A DNA stretch of 64,000 bases from Mycetocola miduiensis (GTDB taxonomy: Bacteria; Actinomycetota; Actinomycetes; Actinomycetales; Microbacteriaceae), in assembly GCF_900115155.1 (NCBI RefSeq), contig NZ_FOVM01000003.1, positions 290,555 through 354,554 on the forward strand. Direction: 5' to 3'. Below the pieces are notes generated by a model. It did not search any database. It was not told where the DNA came from and saw nothing but the letters and a program-made list of their open reading frames with translations. A program made the translations under genes and the position numbers. The stretch's first letter is position 1. Every line of letters starts with the position of its first letter. This document shows positions 1-7,735 of this stretch, in pieces.

Positions 1-1079
1 GAGCCGCGAAGGTCGCGGGGCATCAGTTGGACCGGGACTTCGGCAGCTGCAGGCACCGTCTCGCCCGCAACGGCCAACGTCGCCAGCTGGGCTCGGCCAG
101 CCGCGGTTCCAGACCGTGGCCGTCCATTTCCGCCCATCATCCCCCCGGCGCTGCCCCTGTCGTAAGACTGCGTTTCGAGTATCGCCGTGCCAACGGCCAT
201 TGTGACCAAGACATCCGCCCGGTTACCGGGCGTGAGCACGATCTCCTCCACGGTCCTAGGCTTAGCGAACCGGCCCGAGTCGATTCCCAGGAGCTGCATT
301 CGCTGCCCGCCGAGTTGAAGTCGCAGGTAACGGGAAACACACGCGTTGACAATCCGCCACCGTTCACGCTCACCCGGTCGAGCGTTCAGTGTCGGATTTA
401 CCTGCCCGTTGACGAGCACGATTTCACCCTCCCGACCCAGCATCTGCTCCATCGGAGAAACGGCGGCAATGCTCCCTCGCCCGTCCAGGGTGATGTCCGA
501 GATCACGAGCACCCGTTCCCGGGCGGCGTCTATCGATTTTGGATCTTCGACAATGATCGCCCCATACAAGCCGCCGAATATCTGATCGGCGACAGCGCCG
601 TGGTGGTGCGGGTGATACCAGTACACGCCCGGCGGATGATCCGCCGGCAGTTGGTACTCGTAGTCGAAGGCATCTCCCGGCTCCACCATAACGAAGGGAT
701 TGTCGCCGTTGTCTTGGGGCGAGACGTGCAGGCCGTGCACATGAAGGTTGGTTGGGTCAACAAGATCATTGTTCAGGGATAGTGCCAGCCGGTCCCCCGC
801 TTTCAGCCGGAGAGTGGGCCCCGGAATCCCGCCGTTATAGCTCAGGACGCTGGCACTGCGCCCGCCAATCTGCGCCGTGCCTCGGGCAGCGTCAAGGCGA
901 AGCTGCAGCCGACCGTCAGCGCTACGAAGTTCGAACGGCTCCCGGAGTTGTTCTCCCGCTCGCGTTTGGGTGTCGATTCCTGACGTCGAAGTCCACAGCA
1001 GGCCAGCGGCACCAACCGTGGTGCCGGCCAGGCCCAACCCACCCAGGGTCAGAGCGGTCCGGCGACTGATCGGTTCCAC
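1..1079 (-). CDS. Multicopper oxidase, N-terminal part (runs off the window)
   Basis: The frame is open from a GTG at 1079 to the window edge, about 359 codons without the C-terminal cupredoxin domain. The N-terminus carries a twin-arginine motif (SRR, residues 5-7) and a hydrophobic stretch, so export by Tat is likely. Copper ligand motifs of the first cupredoxin domain are visible: HVHG near residue 113 and WYHPHHHG near 153-161. A second cupredoxin domain follows, with a methionine/glycine-rich patch near 290. The family oxidises Cu(I) or phenolic and metal substrates outside the membrane. The start overlaps the stop of the SHOCT gene by one base (TAGTG), implying translational coupling. 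Neighbouring DUF305 and DUF6153 genes and the CsoR-like palindrome upstream point to copper detoxification. The C-terminal type 1 and trinuclear ligands cannot be checked here. Confidence 0.9.
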   Translation of the reverse strand, partial: MEPISRRTALTLGGLGLAGTTVGAAGLLWTSTSGIDTQTRAGEQLREPFELRSADGRLQLRLDAARGTAQIGGRSASVLSYNGGIPGPTLRLKAGDRLALSLNNDLVDPTNLHVHGLHVSPQDNGDNPFVMVEPGDAFDYEYQLPADHPPGVYWYHPHHHGAVADQIFGGLYGAIIVEDPKSIDAARERVLVISDITLDGRGSIAAVSPMEQMLGREGEIVLVNGQVNPTLNARPGERERWRIVNACVSRYLRLQLGGQRMQLLGIDSGRFAKPRTVEEIVLTPGNRADVLVTMAVGTAILETQSYDRGSAGGMMGGNGRPRSGTAAGRAQLATLAVAGETVPAAAEVPVQLMPRDLRG

Positions 1080-1351
1080 TAGGGGTCCTCGCTGAGCACA
1101 CGGATTTGTTCCCGATATTGCTCGGCCGTCAACTCGCCTGTGGCGTATCGCTCGTCGAGGATCTGACGAGCCTGACTCGGTCCAAGTACCGACCTCGCTG
1201 GGCGGGGACCTCCGCTCCGACCGCTACCTCCGGCGAACACCCTCACAGCCAGCCAAACAAGCAGCACAATCCCCGCAAGCAGCAGCGACCCGAACAGCCA
1301 CAACAGGCCCATGTCCCAGCCGGATCCCCACATCATGGCGAACTCCTCCAC
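1079..1351 (-). CDS. SHOCT-domain small membrane protein
   Basis: This is a 90-residue protein. One transmembrane helix (about residues 12-40) is followed by a Gly/Ser/Arg linker and a C-terminal SHOCT-type helix pair (about residues 60-88, ending ILDERYATGELTAEQY..). SHOCT proteins often precede oxidases or stress proteins in actinobacteria; their function is not established. It is the first gene of a two-gene operon with the multicopper oxidase, whose GTG start overlaps this stop by one base. An internal ATG at codon 6 (MMWGSG) could be the real start. The CsoR-like palindrome lies about 33 bases upstream, so copper induction is inferred. Confidence 0.75.
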   Translation of the reverse strand: MEEFAMMWGSGWDMGLLWLFGSLLLAGIVLLVWLAVRVFAGGSGRSGGPRPARSVLGPSQARQILDERYATGELTAEQYREQIRVLSEDP

Positions 1352-1383
1352 TCGCTGACCGGTTGATCTCCCTAGACCCCATG

Positions 1384-1400
1384 ATACCCCCGGAGGGTAT
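1384..1400. promoter_or_regulatory. CsoR-like copper operator palindrome
   Basis: Inverted repeat ATACCC-N5-GGGTAT, located 33 bases upstream of the SHOCT/multicopper oxidase operon. It resembles the G/C-tract palindromes (TACCCN(5-7)GGGTA) bound by CsoR-family copper repressors. The assignment rests on similarity and position only; no csoR gene is in the window. Confidence 0.5.
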
Positions 1401-1488
1401 ACGAGGACAGAATATGAGGACCGAAATCTGCTGTCAGATCACGACGTTCTGCAGGGATCCTAATCGGAACCGCACGACGTTGGCGGAG

Positions 1489-2321
1489 TCACAAGGAAAC
1501 GCCGCGGGCTCGTAGATACGGTGTCAGGTTGGTGAAGGACCCACTGATGCGAATCTTCAGGTCCAGGTGGCAGCCGGAGACGACCACCGTGGCTCCGACG
1601 TTGGCCACAGCGGTTCCCGCGCCGATCGAGTCGCCGACGGACACACGAAAAGATCCGCTTTGAAGGTGCCCGTAGATGGATTCGACGCCGTCATGGAAAC
1701 CGTTGGAACATCCACCTCCGTTGCAGATGATTCGTCGCGGACCGTATGGCGATGAAATCGGTCCGGAGACCGGTCGCTGCCACTCCCCTACGACGCCGGT
1801 GAAGATATCGGTCCGTGCCGAATCATTGTCGGTGCCGAATTCCGGCCCACTGAATTTTTTCTGCGCGGCGGCCTCTACTGCCTCGGCCTGAGCCGCGGCA
1901 GCAGCAGCGGCAGCAGCAGCTCTGGCTGCCGCCGCGGCCGCGAGCTCCTCAACGGTGGTCGCCGAGTAGCCGTCTCGCATGAACTCATTTTTGAGAGCAG
2001 CGGAGTTGACTGTGAAGCTTTGAACTTCGCCGCTGAGCAGGACGTTGACGTGCGTCGGCGCCTGCTCGCCGGGGGCCGCGAACGCGGGAAGGGCGAGCGT
2101 TCCAAAAATCGCGGGGACGACCGCCCACGGTCATCGCCACTCGAACACGCTTGTACCGCTGCTCGAGACGGCGGCCCGGCTGGTCGTGGCACCCGCTTCG
2201 GGATCGGACGCGAGGCGCGAACTGGAGGAGCTTGCGGCTGTAGAGCCGCCGCAGCTCGCCTGCTGCGACGGGTGGGGAACTCGCTGGTTCCTGGTTGGGG
2301 AGAGATGATCTCGTCGTCCAT
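1489..2321 (-). pseudogene. Exported M23-type peptidase, frameshifted and internally deleted
   Basis: The pieces reassemble into a secreted M23 (lysostaphin-like) cell-wall peptidase. The N-terminal part (from ATG 2321) is in one frame, a short VAMTVGG segment near 2,130 in a second, and the signal/anchor, an Ala-rich coiled stretch and the catalytic remnant in a third (ATG 1980 is an in-frame internal Met). Two frame changes lie within about 50 bases at 2,115-2,150. The catalytic region is also shortened: GFHDGV runs straight into ESIYGHLQSG, so the central part that should contain the first metal-binding histidine/aspartate block is missing. The usual HLH ligand pair reads HLD. All three defects argue against activity. 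A sequencing-level explanation for the frameshifts cannot be excluded. Confidence 0.6.
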
Positions 2322-2361
2322 TGTGTCCTTGAAGTCATCGCCGGGTGGCGGGAAGAAGAGA

Positions 2362-2393
2362 GGGTGGGGTCGCAGGGGCATACAACCCCACCC
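2362..2393. terminator. Hairpin between the DUF305 gene and the M23 pseudogene
   Basis: Perfect 9-bp stem (GGGTGGGGT / ACCCCACCC) with a 14-base loop, 65 bases past the DUF305 stop on the minus strand, followed by a pyrimidine-rich run. A second weaker stem (GGAGAGC / GCTCTCC) sits at 2,397-2,424. It plausibly ends DUF305 transcription; there is no clean U-tract. Confidence 0.4.
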
Positions 2394-2457
2394 AGTGGAG
2401 AGCGGCAGCTAGAGGCGGCTCTCCGTTGGACGCGCGAACGCGCCCAAGTCGCGCGGG

Positions 2458-3051
2458 CTAGAGGGACCCGAGGAGGTTTCGCATGACGTTGATCTCCTCG
2501 GACTGTGTCAAGACAATCGCTCCGGCCATCTCGATGGCGTCAGCGTTCACGCCGTCGTTGATCTCGGTCTCAGCCATCTCGACTGCACCTTCGTGGTGGA
2601 CGATCATCTGCTCGAGGAAGAGTTGGCTGGCTTCGGCACCGGACGCACCGTCCAGTGCCATCATGTCGTCATTGGACATCATGCCGCCCGCGCCATGGTC
2701 CATGCCGGCCATGTTGTCGTCGGCACCCCAGGCATCGAGCCACTCGTTCAGCTGCTCAATCTCTGGCTGTTGGGCATCTTTGACCTGGGTAGCGAGGCTC
2801 ACGACCTGTGCGTCGATGCCGTCTTTGGCGAGAAGCATGTCGCTCATCTCCACGGCCTGTTCGTGATGAGGAACCATCATCTGGGCAAAGACCACATCGG
2901 CGTCGTTGAAGCCCGATACGGCGTCAGAACTCGGCGCTGGTGCTGGCTCTTGCTCTGGCGAATCATCGTTTCCAGCGGTGGAGCAGGCGCTAAGTGTGAT
3001 GGCAAGGGCGAAAGTCGCGGCCGCCAACGCATATCTACGGGGAGGATTCAT
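2458..3051 (-). CDS. DUF305 family copper-associated lipoprotein
   Basis: A 197-residue exported lipoprotein. The signal peptide ends in an LSAC lipobox (about residues 20-23), followed by an acidic/proline linker. The two halves of the ferritin-like DUF305 fold show MMVPHHEQAVEM near residue 60 and MIVHHEGAVEM near 148. A Met/His-rich loop between them (DDNMAGMDHGAGGMM) is a plausible metal-binding patch. DUF305 proteins are commonly found with copper resistance genes in actinobacteria; biochemical roles are poorly defined. Neighbours (DUF6153 upstream, multicopper oxidase downstream) fit a periplasmic copper-handling set. Confidence 0.9.
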   Translation of the reverse strand: MNPPRRYALAAATFALAITLSACSTAGNDDSPEQEPAPAPSSDAVSGFNDADVVFAQMMVPHHEQAVEMSDMLLAKDGIDAQVVSLATQVKDAQQPEIEQLNEWLDAWGADDNMAGMDHGAGGMMSNDDMMALDGASGAEASQLFLEQMIVHHEGAVEMAETEINDGVNADAIEMAGAIVLTQSEEINVMRNLLGSL

Positions 3052-3135
3052 CGATCTATTCCATTCAAAGTCGAGGACACTGTGAGCCAGGCCAACAAGA
3101 AAGCTGGCGGCTGCAGAGATGAAACAGTGTGCGGC

Positions 3136-3585
3136 TTAGGTGCGACTAATGGAAAGAACAGTCAAAGAGGGCAGGTAGGAATGCTGTCGGCCAGCAGCGA
3201 TGGCATGAACTGACCATTGCAGCCCGCCGACTAGCAAACGTTTAATGTCGGGATGCCTGGCCAGGACCTTGAGGGCAGTGAGAACCAGAAGGAGAACGGT
3301 CATCATTGCTATCAACGCATTATCAAGGGCGCATCGTTGATCACACGACACATCCTGAGCGATGGCTCCAGACTGGGAGGTGATGCTTTGAGCGGTGAAG
3401 GCTGTCTGATGGGCGGCTTCATCGTCCGCATGAGAGTGCGTTTTCGACGACGCGATAGTCTCCATTCCATGCGCACCGCTCACGGCGTGCAAGGCGAGAA
3501 ACCCGATAAGCACCGAACCGACCAGGAAAGCGACCATCAAAAGACGACCGACAGCGGACAGACGATCGAGCGGAACATGGCTCAT
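3136..3585 (-). CDS. DUF6153 family small membrane protein
   Basis: 149 residues from ATG 3585, chosen because a GGAG sits 11 bases upstream and because longer starts would run through the C-rich palindrome. It has two predicted membrane helices (about residues 14-37 and 90-110) separated by an extracytoplasmic loop containing His residues and a CDQRC pair. The pattern matches DUF6153, a family seen next to DUF305 genes in Microbacteriaceae. The function is unknown; a role in metal handling is inferred from location. Confidence 0.75.
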   Translation of the reverse strand: MSHVPLDRLSAVGRLLMVAFLVGSVLIGFLALHAVSGAHGMETIASSKTHSHADDEAAHQTAFTAQSITSQSGAIAQDVSCDQRCALDNALIAMMTVLLLVLTALKVLARHPDIKRLLVGGLQWSVHAIAAGRQHSYLPSLTVLSISRT

Positions 3586-3640
3586 CGCGATACTCCGCAC
3601 CTCGCTCTCGCTTTCTCCTCGTCGTGAGTTGGACCCTCGG

Positions 3641-3655
3641 ACCCCCCCCAGGGTA
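3641..3655. promoter_or_regulatory. Possible second C-tract/G-tract metal operator
   Basis: ACCC-N6-GGGT with a run of eight C, 56 bases upstream of the DUF6153 start. It resembles the palindrome at 1,384 but is less symmetric. Suggestive only. Confidence 0.3.
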
Positions 3656-3662
3656 CCCACTT

Positions 3663-4096
3663 AGAGAAGATAGCGTCTGAATGGTTCATGCGGAAAGCTT
3701 TAGGCGCGAACTTGGCTGCCGGGTTTCCGTCTCGCTGGCTCGTCATCCCGTGCGACGACTCCCTCCCTACTGGCTGACTCGCGCGATCGGAAATCGCTAC
3801 CGACAACCGCCCGGATTGAGGAACAAGGACTGCCCAATCCGGCTTTAACCACGAGGTGCGGCCTGCTGCAACGACATGTAAACCGACCACTGCTCGAACT
3901 CCAAGTTGGCATCAATCCAAGTTGGCATCAGTAGGAGAGGGCTCGAGCGATGGCGCCGGTTCCCGCTACTGTGCCGGACGGTGTGACGCTCGCTCTCCCG
4001 GGAGCTCAAGCAGAGGGTCGCGGGAACCCTCACCACCCCAATTTACAAAGCGACGTAAGCCCACTGATGCCGCCATTGTCGACATAAGCAGGCGAT
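3663..4096. other. Gap with no recognisable gene
   Basis: Open frames here are short and on both strands, with no start/RBS pairing or recognisable motif. A short direct repeat (CCAAGTTGGCATCA, twice at 3,901-3,929) is the only structure noted. It is probably decayed DNA next to the nuclease pseudogene. Confidence 0.4.
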
Positions 4097-5053
4097 TTAG
4101 GGAGACAGGTGGAATTCCACCCATAACGGATAGTGGTCCGAGATCCGCCAGGACGCCTCCGAACGGTCAGGCCGCCCAGCAGATGGGGGCAGAAAGTCGA
4201 AAGATCCAGCACGTATTCGGTAGGTCAGGGAGCGGAGTAGGGACTTCCCGTCCGGATCGGAGAACCAGGCGATCTGGTCATAGAAGTGCTTTGACCTGTC
4301 GTTATCGAACACCGTCCGCGGGACGTCGTTCAGTTCGGTGGGAGGCCATAGCCCCGTCGACACAAACGCCTCGAACAACGGATCGCCGATCCGGTCGAGG
4401 TTGAAATCACCAAGCACGAGCAGGTTGTCGTTCCAGTCGCGGGGGCGGTCAGCCAGCGACGCATCCACGCTGCGAACGCCGTGACCTCCGGCAGCCGCGC
4501 CCGTGGGTTGCTCCCCCAGATGACGTGCACTGTGGTCAGAGTGAACTCTGCTTATTCGCAAACAAAGCTCGCCGCGTAGGGGGTCCGCGCGAATTGCTCC
4601 GTTGGCCCATCCGCCGTCGCCGGCAGGATAATTTCGCCCACCAGCCCTGAGGGCTGCACTCGAGTCGAGTCATACAGATACGTCAAGCGTTCCCCGTTCC
4701 CAGGACCGCCCTTAGTAACGTCGGGAATGATCACCCGCCACTCCTCTCCGAGTAGGTCAAGCAGGAAACGTAACGCCGCCGTATTTGCGGCGTACCTCCT
4801 GGACGGCAACCACGTCGAATCGAGCGACGACTTCGGCGATGCAAGCCACGGCGTACCAGTCCCGCTTGGGCGAGTCATCTGGTTCGGACTGCCACTTACT
4901 CGTTAGATCACCAAACGCGCGAAGATTCCATGTCCCGATCAGAAGGTTGGAGGAGTTTTTCGGGGGTATCACGGCGGACAGCGCCGCGTGGAGACCTTCG
5001 AGATTCTCCTCGACATCGAGCGGAACGGTCGTCGTCATGCTCCAGGGAACCAC
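4097..5053 (-). pseudogene. Endonuclease/exonuclease/phosphatase (EEP) family protein, broken
   Basis: Three frames join into one EEP-fold hydrolase. The N-terminal piece has the GTWNLRAFG and VAVQEVR motifs, the middle part is in a second frame, and the C-terminal piece has LVLGDFNLDRIGD, DQIAWF and ISDHYPLW (the Asp-His catalytic end). Damage seen: an extra A near 4,784 (CGCCGCAAATACG where CGCCGCAATACG would keep the frame), an in-frame TAA at 4,552-4,554, and another frame change near 4,460-4,480. All active-site motifs survive, so decay is recent. The substrate (DNA, RNA, phosphoester) cannot be told from sequence. It lies just left of a displaced tRNA-Pro fragment. Confidence 0.65.
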
Positions 5054-5115
5054 GCCGCCACCCGGAACGGAACTACCACCGAGAAGGAAGCGTCAGGCGA
5101 TGCCTAACGCGCGAG

Positions 5116-5149
5116 AAGTCCCGGTGGATCTAGAGTTCCACCGGGACTT
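5116..5149 (-). terminator. Hairpin flanking the leftmost tRNA-Pro fragment
   Basis: A perfect 13-bp stem (AAGTCCCGGTGGA / TCCACCGGGACTT) with an 8-base loop sits immediately 3' of the tRNA-Pro 3' fragment on the minus strand. This is the same relative position as the terminator behind the intact tRNA-Pro. The U-tract is short. Confidence 0.5.
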
Positions 5150-5156
5150 GATTCGC

Positions 5157-5342
5157 GGTCGGGCTGACGTGATTCGAACACGCGACCCGTTGGAGGTTAT
5201 TTCCTAAACTCTGGTTTTCCCGAAAATCTCTGAAAACTGGCGGATTCCCTTGTATTTACAGGGAACCGGGCGGTTCACTGCCTCCAATTGTACTCGGTCG
5301 ATTCGGGTCAAATGAAGTTGAATGTGATGACTAAATGATGAC
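5157..5342 (-). repeat. Displaced tRNA-Pro 3' end with element-end block (att copy A)
   Basis: 5,157-5,192 matches the 3' 36 bases of tRNA-Pro, except that the T-arm stem is changed on both sides (CGTG/CACG instead of CAGG/CCTG), so pairing is kept. It continues into a block of about 105 bases (to 5,300) that is nearly identical to 44,830-44,938 and similar to 26,464-26,575. Paired TGATGAC repeats follow at 5,325 and 5,336, exactly 11 bases apart. The arrangement is that of an integrative element end: attachment core, conserved arm region and direct repeats. Confidence 0.7.
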
Positions 5343-5407
5343 CATTTGAACCACTTTTGGCGTGTACACCGAGCCCTTAAAACGATTCTGCCCATGCCCG
5401 CCGCACG

Positions 5408-5461
5408 TCATCGAGCACCGCTGTGCTGGCGCGCTCGATTTGCGGCCTGGTTCGCATTACG
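5408..5461 (-). pseudogene. Remnant of a MobF relaxase C-terminus
   Basis: 18 codons (RNANQAANRAR..., then TGA) align in DNA and protein with the end of the relaxase at 26,322-29,339 (RRDANQTARRAR...). The DNA similarity continues 3' through GTGCGGCGG and GGGCTCG. Nothing of the rest of the relaxase remains. It shows that this element end once had the same relaxase-att layout as the one at 26.4 kb. Confidence 0.6.
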
Positions 5462-5644
5462 AGAGAAGCACAAACGGGGAGCGATTTTGGGGCGTCGATG
5501 AGAAACGGCACCGGCAATCATTTGAGAACGGTCTGACGACCGCGACGCGCATCGAGGGAGAGCAACGTGACGAGACCGCTCCGGACTCGATCGACGTCAC
5601 ACTCGAACAGCTGTTTCAGTTTGCACGGCTCTAGGCGGTCGGCC

Positions 5645-6178
5645 TTAGTTGCCGCCGTAGTACGGATGCGTGATCGACTCGCGCCCGTCGACCAATGCCT
5701 GGGTTTCCTCGCTTGAGCGACCCAGAATCGCTTCACGCAGAGCACGTGCAGCGGCCTCGCGGGCAGCGAGGCGTACGGCGGTCTCATCGGTCGCCGCTGT
5801 GTCGACCCACAGTGAGACGAACACAATGCTCTCTTGATCGGCCTGGATCAGCCCCTCTGCCACAACGTCGAGAACCGCTTGGGAGATTCCAACGGGGCAC
5901 GCCCCGAAGATCATGGTCTCGTGGGCGCCCTCAACTGCGGGCGACTTGCTCAGGATGATGGTGGGCGGATTCAACGTCTCGTATGACGGCTGATCTGCGC
6001 CCAAACTCGCCAGCACGGGAGTGAACCCGGGGCTCGGGGACGTAAAGGCTGTTGTGATTGCAGCGGCGGTGGGCGTGCCGCGGCGTGCCACCAGCACGTT
6101 CACGTGCACGCCGTTGGGCGCCAGCCCGCCCCAGCCCTGCGCAAAACGGCCGTCAATGTCTCGGTTGTGCGGACTCAT
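5645..6178 (-). CDS. Formaldehyde-activating enzyme (Fae) family protein
   Basis: A 177-residue stand-alone Fae-fold protein. The N-terminal segment NGVHVNVLVARRGTP aligns with the Fae active-site strand, and its His (about residue 24) corresponds to the catalytic His of methylotroph Fae. MIFGACPVGISQAVLDVVAEG matches the conserved MFGPAQ..AVQDAVAEG stretch. Fae condenses formaldehyde with tetrahydromethanopterin; actinobacteria generally lack that cofactor, so the acceptor here is open. The start at 6,178 has AAGGAG seven bases upstream. It is the last gene of the ten-gene operon, 47 bases after the aldehyde dehydrogenase, suggesting it handles a C1 aldehyde released by the pathway. Confidence 0.8.
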   Translation of the reverse strand: MSPHNRDIDGRFAQGWGGLAPNGVHVNVLVARRGTPTAAAITTAFTSPSPGFTPVLASLGADQPSYETLNPPTIILSKSPAVEGAHETMIFGACPVGISQAVLDVVAEGLIQADQESIVFVSLWVDTAATDETAVRLAAREAAARALREAILGRSSEETQALVDGRESITHPYYGGN

Positions 6179-6224
6179 CGTGTTCTCCTTATGGATGTAT
6201 CGACGTAGGGGTTGGATCCCGGGC

Positions 6225-7706
6225 TCACCGCTCGAGCCGCGCTAGAGCGATGTACTTCGTCTCGAGGTACTCTTCGATGCCGAGTTTGCCGCCTTCGCGG
6301 CCCAGGCCAGAGGCCTTCACGCCGCCGAACGGTGCTCCGACCTCAGAGACGAGGCCGCGGTTGACGCCGATCATTCCGGCCTCGATACGGGATGTCGCGT
6401 TGAAAGCCCGCGTCACGTCATCGCTATAGAGGAACGCGGCAAGCCCGTACGGTGTGTCATTGGCTGCCGCGATGGCCTCGTCGTCGCTGTCGACCACGCT
6501 GACTACCGCAACCGGGCCGAAGATCTCCTCGTTTGCAATGTCCGCGTGCGGCGGCACATCTACGAGTACTGTCGGCTCGAAGAAGTGCCCGTTACCCGGA
6601 ACAGATTTACCGCCGGTAAGAACGGTCGCGCCCTGAGCGATCGCGTCGTCGACGAGGTTCTGCACGCGGGCGAGTTGTCGTGCGTCAATGAGCGGGCCGA
6701 CATCCATGCCTGGCGTGGCCCCGTCGCCGACTGCGAGCGCCTGGGTACGTTCGACGAGGCGGGCGATGAACTCGTCGGCGACCGCACGCTGCACGATGAA
6801 ACGGTTGGCCGCGACACACGACTGGCCACCGTTTCGGAACTTGGCCAGCATCGCACCATCGAGTGCGGCATCCAGGTTGGCGTCGTCGAATACCAGGAAC
6901 GGCCCGTTGCCGCCGAGTTCCATCGAGGAGCGCAGCACGTTCGGCGCCGCCTGCTGCAACAGACGGATGCCGACACCGGTCGAGCCGGTGAAGCTCACCT
7001 TGCGCAGGCGTGAGTCAGCCATGAGCGCCTCGGACTGCGGCGCAGAGTCACTGGTTGGCACGAAGTTCACGACACCGGCCGGCACGCCGGCCTCGGCGAG
7101 CAACCGTACGAGCAGCGCCATTGTCAGCGGAGTCTGCGCGGCAGGCTTGATCACGACGGTGCATCCTGCAGCCAGCGCGGCGCCGATCTTGCGGGTACCC
7201 ATGGCGAGCGGAAAATTCCACGGCGTGATGAGTAGGCTCGGGCCGACGGGAACCTTGGTGGTGAGGATGTCGAAATCTCCTCGCGGCGAGGAACCGAAGT
7301 CACCGCTGAGGTGCGCGGCTTGCTCGGAGAACCACCGGAAGAACTCTCCGCCGTAGTCGACCTCGCCGAGTGACTGCTCGATCGGGCGGCCCATTTCCGC
7401 GGTTGTCACAGCCGCGATCACGTCACGATTCTGCCGGATGAGGTCGAACGCTGCGCGCAGGATTTCGGCGCGTTCGCGCCCACTCGTGCGACCCCAAGAG
7501 GCCTGAGCACGGTCTGCGCTGCCGAGAGCGTCGAGAGCGTCGCTCACCGATGCATCCGCAACCGACGCGACAAACGCACCCGATGCCGGGCTGATGACGT
7601 CGAACGTCGCGTCGTTTTCGCCCGGACGCCACGTGCCGTCAATGAACAGACCGGTCGGGATAGCGGCCCCAGCGATATCGACAGAGGAATTGTTGCTGTT
7701 AGTCAT
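6225..7706 (-). CDS. NAD(P)-dependent aldehyde dehydrogenase
   Basis: About 493 residues from ATG 7706, chosen over an upstream alternative because AAGG precedes it by about 10 bases. It is a full-length ALDH-superfamily member. Visible motifs: TPWNFPLAMGTRKIGAALAAG (cofactor domain), SFTGSTGVG, the general base Glu in MELGGNGPF, the catalytic Cys in GGQSCVAANRF, and EEIFGPVA near the C-terminus. It most resembles the succinate-semialdehyde/glutarate-semialdehyde group, but substrate cannot be assigned. It sits between the Zn alcohol dehydrogenase and Fae, so it probably oxidises the aldehyde made by the upstream dehydrogenase. Confidence 0.9.
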   Translation of the reverse strand: MTNSNNSSVDIAGAAIPTGLFIDGTWRPGENDATFDVISPASGAFVASVADASVSDALDALGSADRAQASWGRTSGRERAEILRAAFDLIRQNRDVIAAVTTAEMGRPIEQSLGEVDYGGEFFRWFSEQAAHLSGDFGSSPRGDFDILTTKVPVGPSLLITPWNFPLAMGTRKIGAALAAGCTVVIKPAAQTPLTMALLVRLLAEAGVPAGVVNFVPTSDSAPQSEALMADSRLRKVSFTGSTGVGIRLLQQAAPNVLRSSMELGGNGPFLVFDDANLDAALDGAMLAKFRNGGQSCVAANRFIVQRAVADEFIARLVERTQALAVGDGATPGMDVGPLIDARQLARVQNLVDDAIAQGATVLTGGKSVPGNGHFFEPTVLVDVPPHADIANEEIFGPVAVVSVVDSDDEAIAAANDTPYGLAAFLYSDDVTRAFNATSRIEAGMIGVNRGLVSEVGAPFGGVKASGLGREGGKLGIEEYLETKYIALARLER

Positions 7707-7735
7707 GAGTGCAGACCTTACGTACGTCAAAGGAA

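Noticed and set aside
27..782. Plus-strand open frame of 251 codons
   Set aside because: Antisense to the multicopper oxidase, whose motifs are clear on the minus strand.
5204..5395. Minus-strand frame similar in protein to one at 26,479-26,691
   Set aside because: The similarity is explained by conserved non-coding element-end DNA; the frame includes the block beside the tRNA fragment and has no ribosome site.
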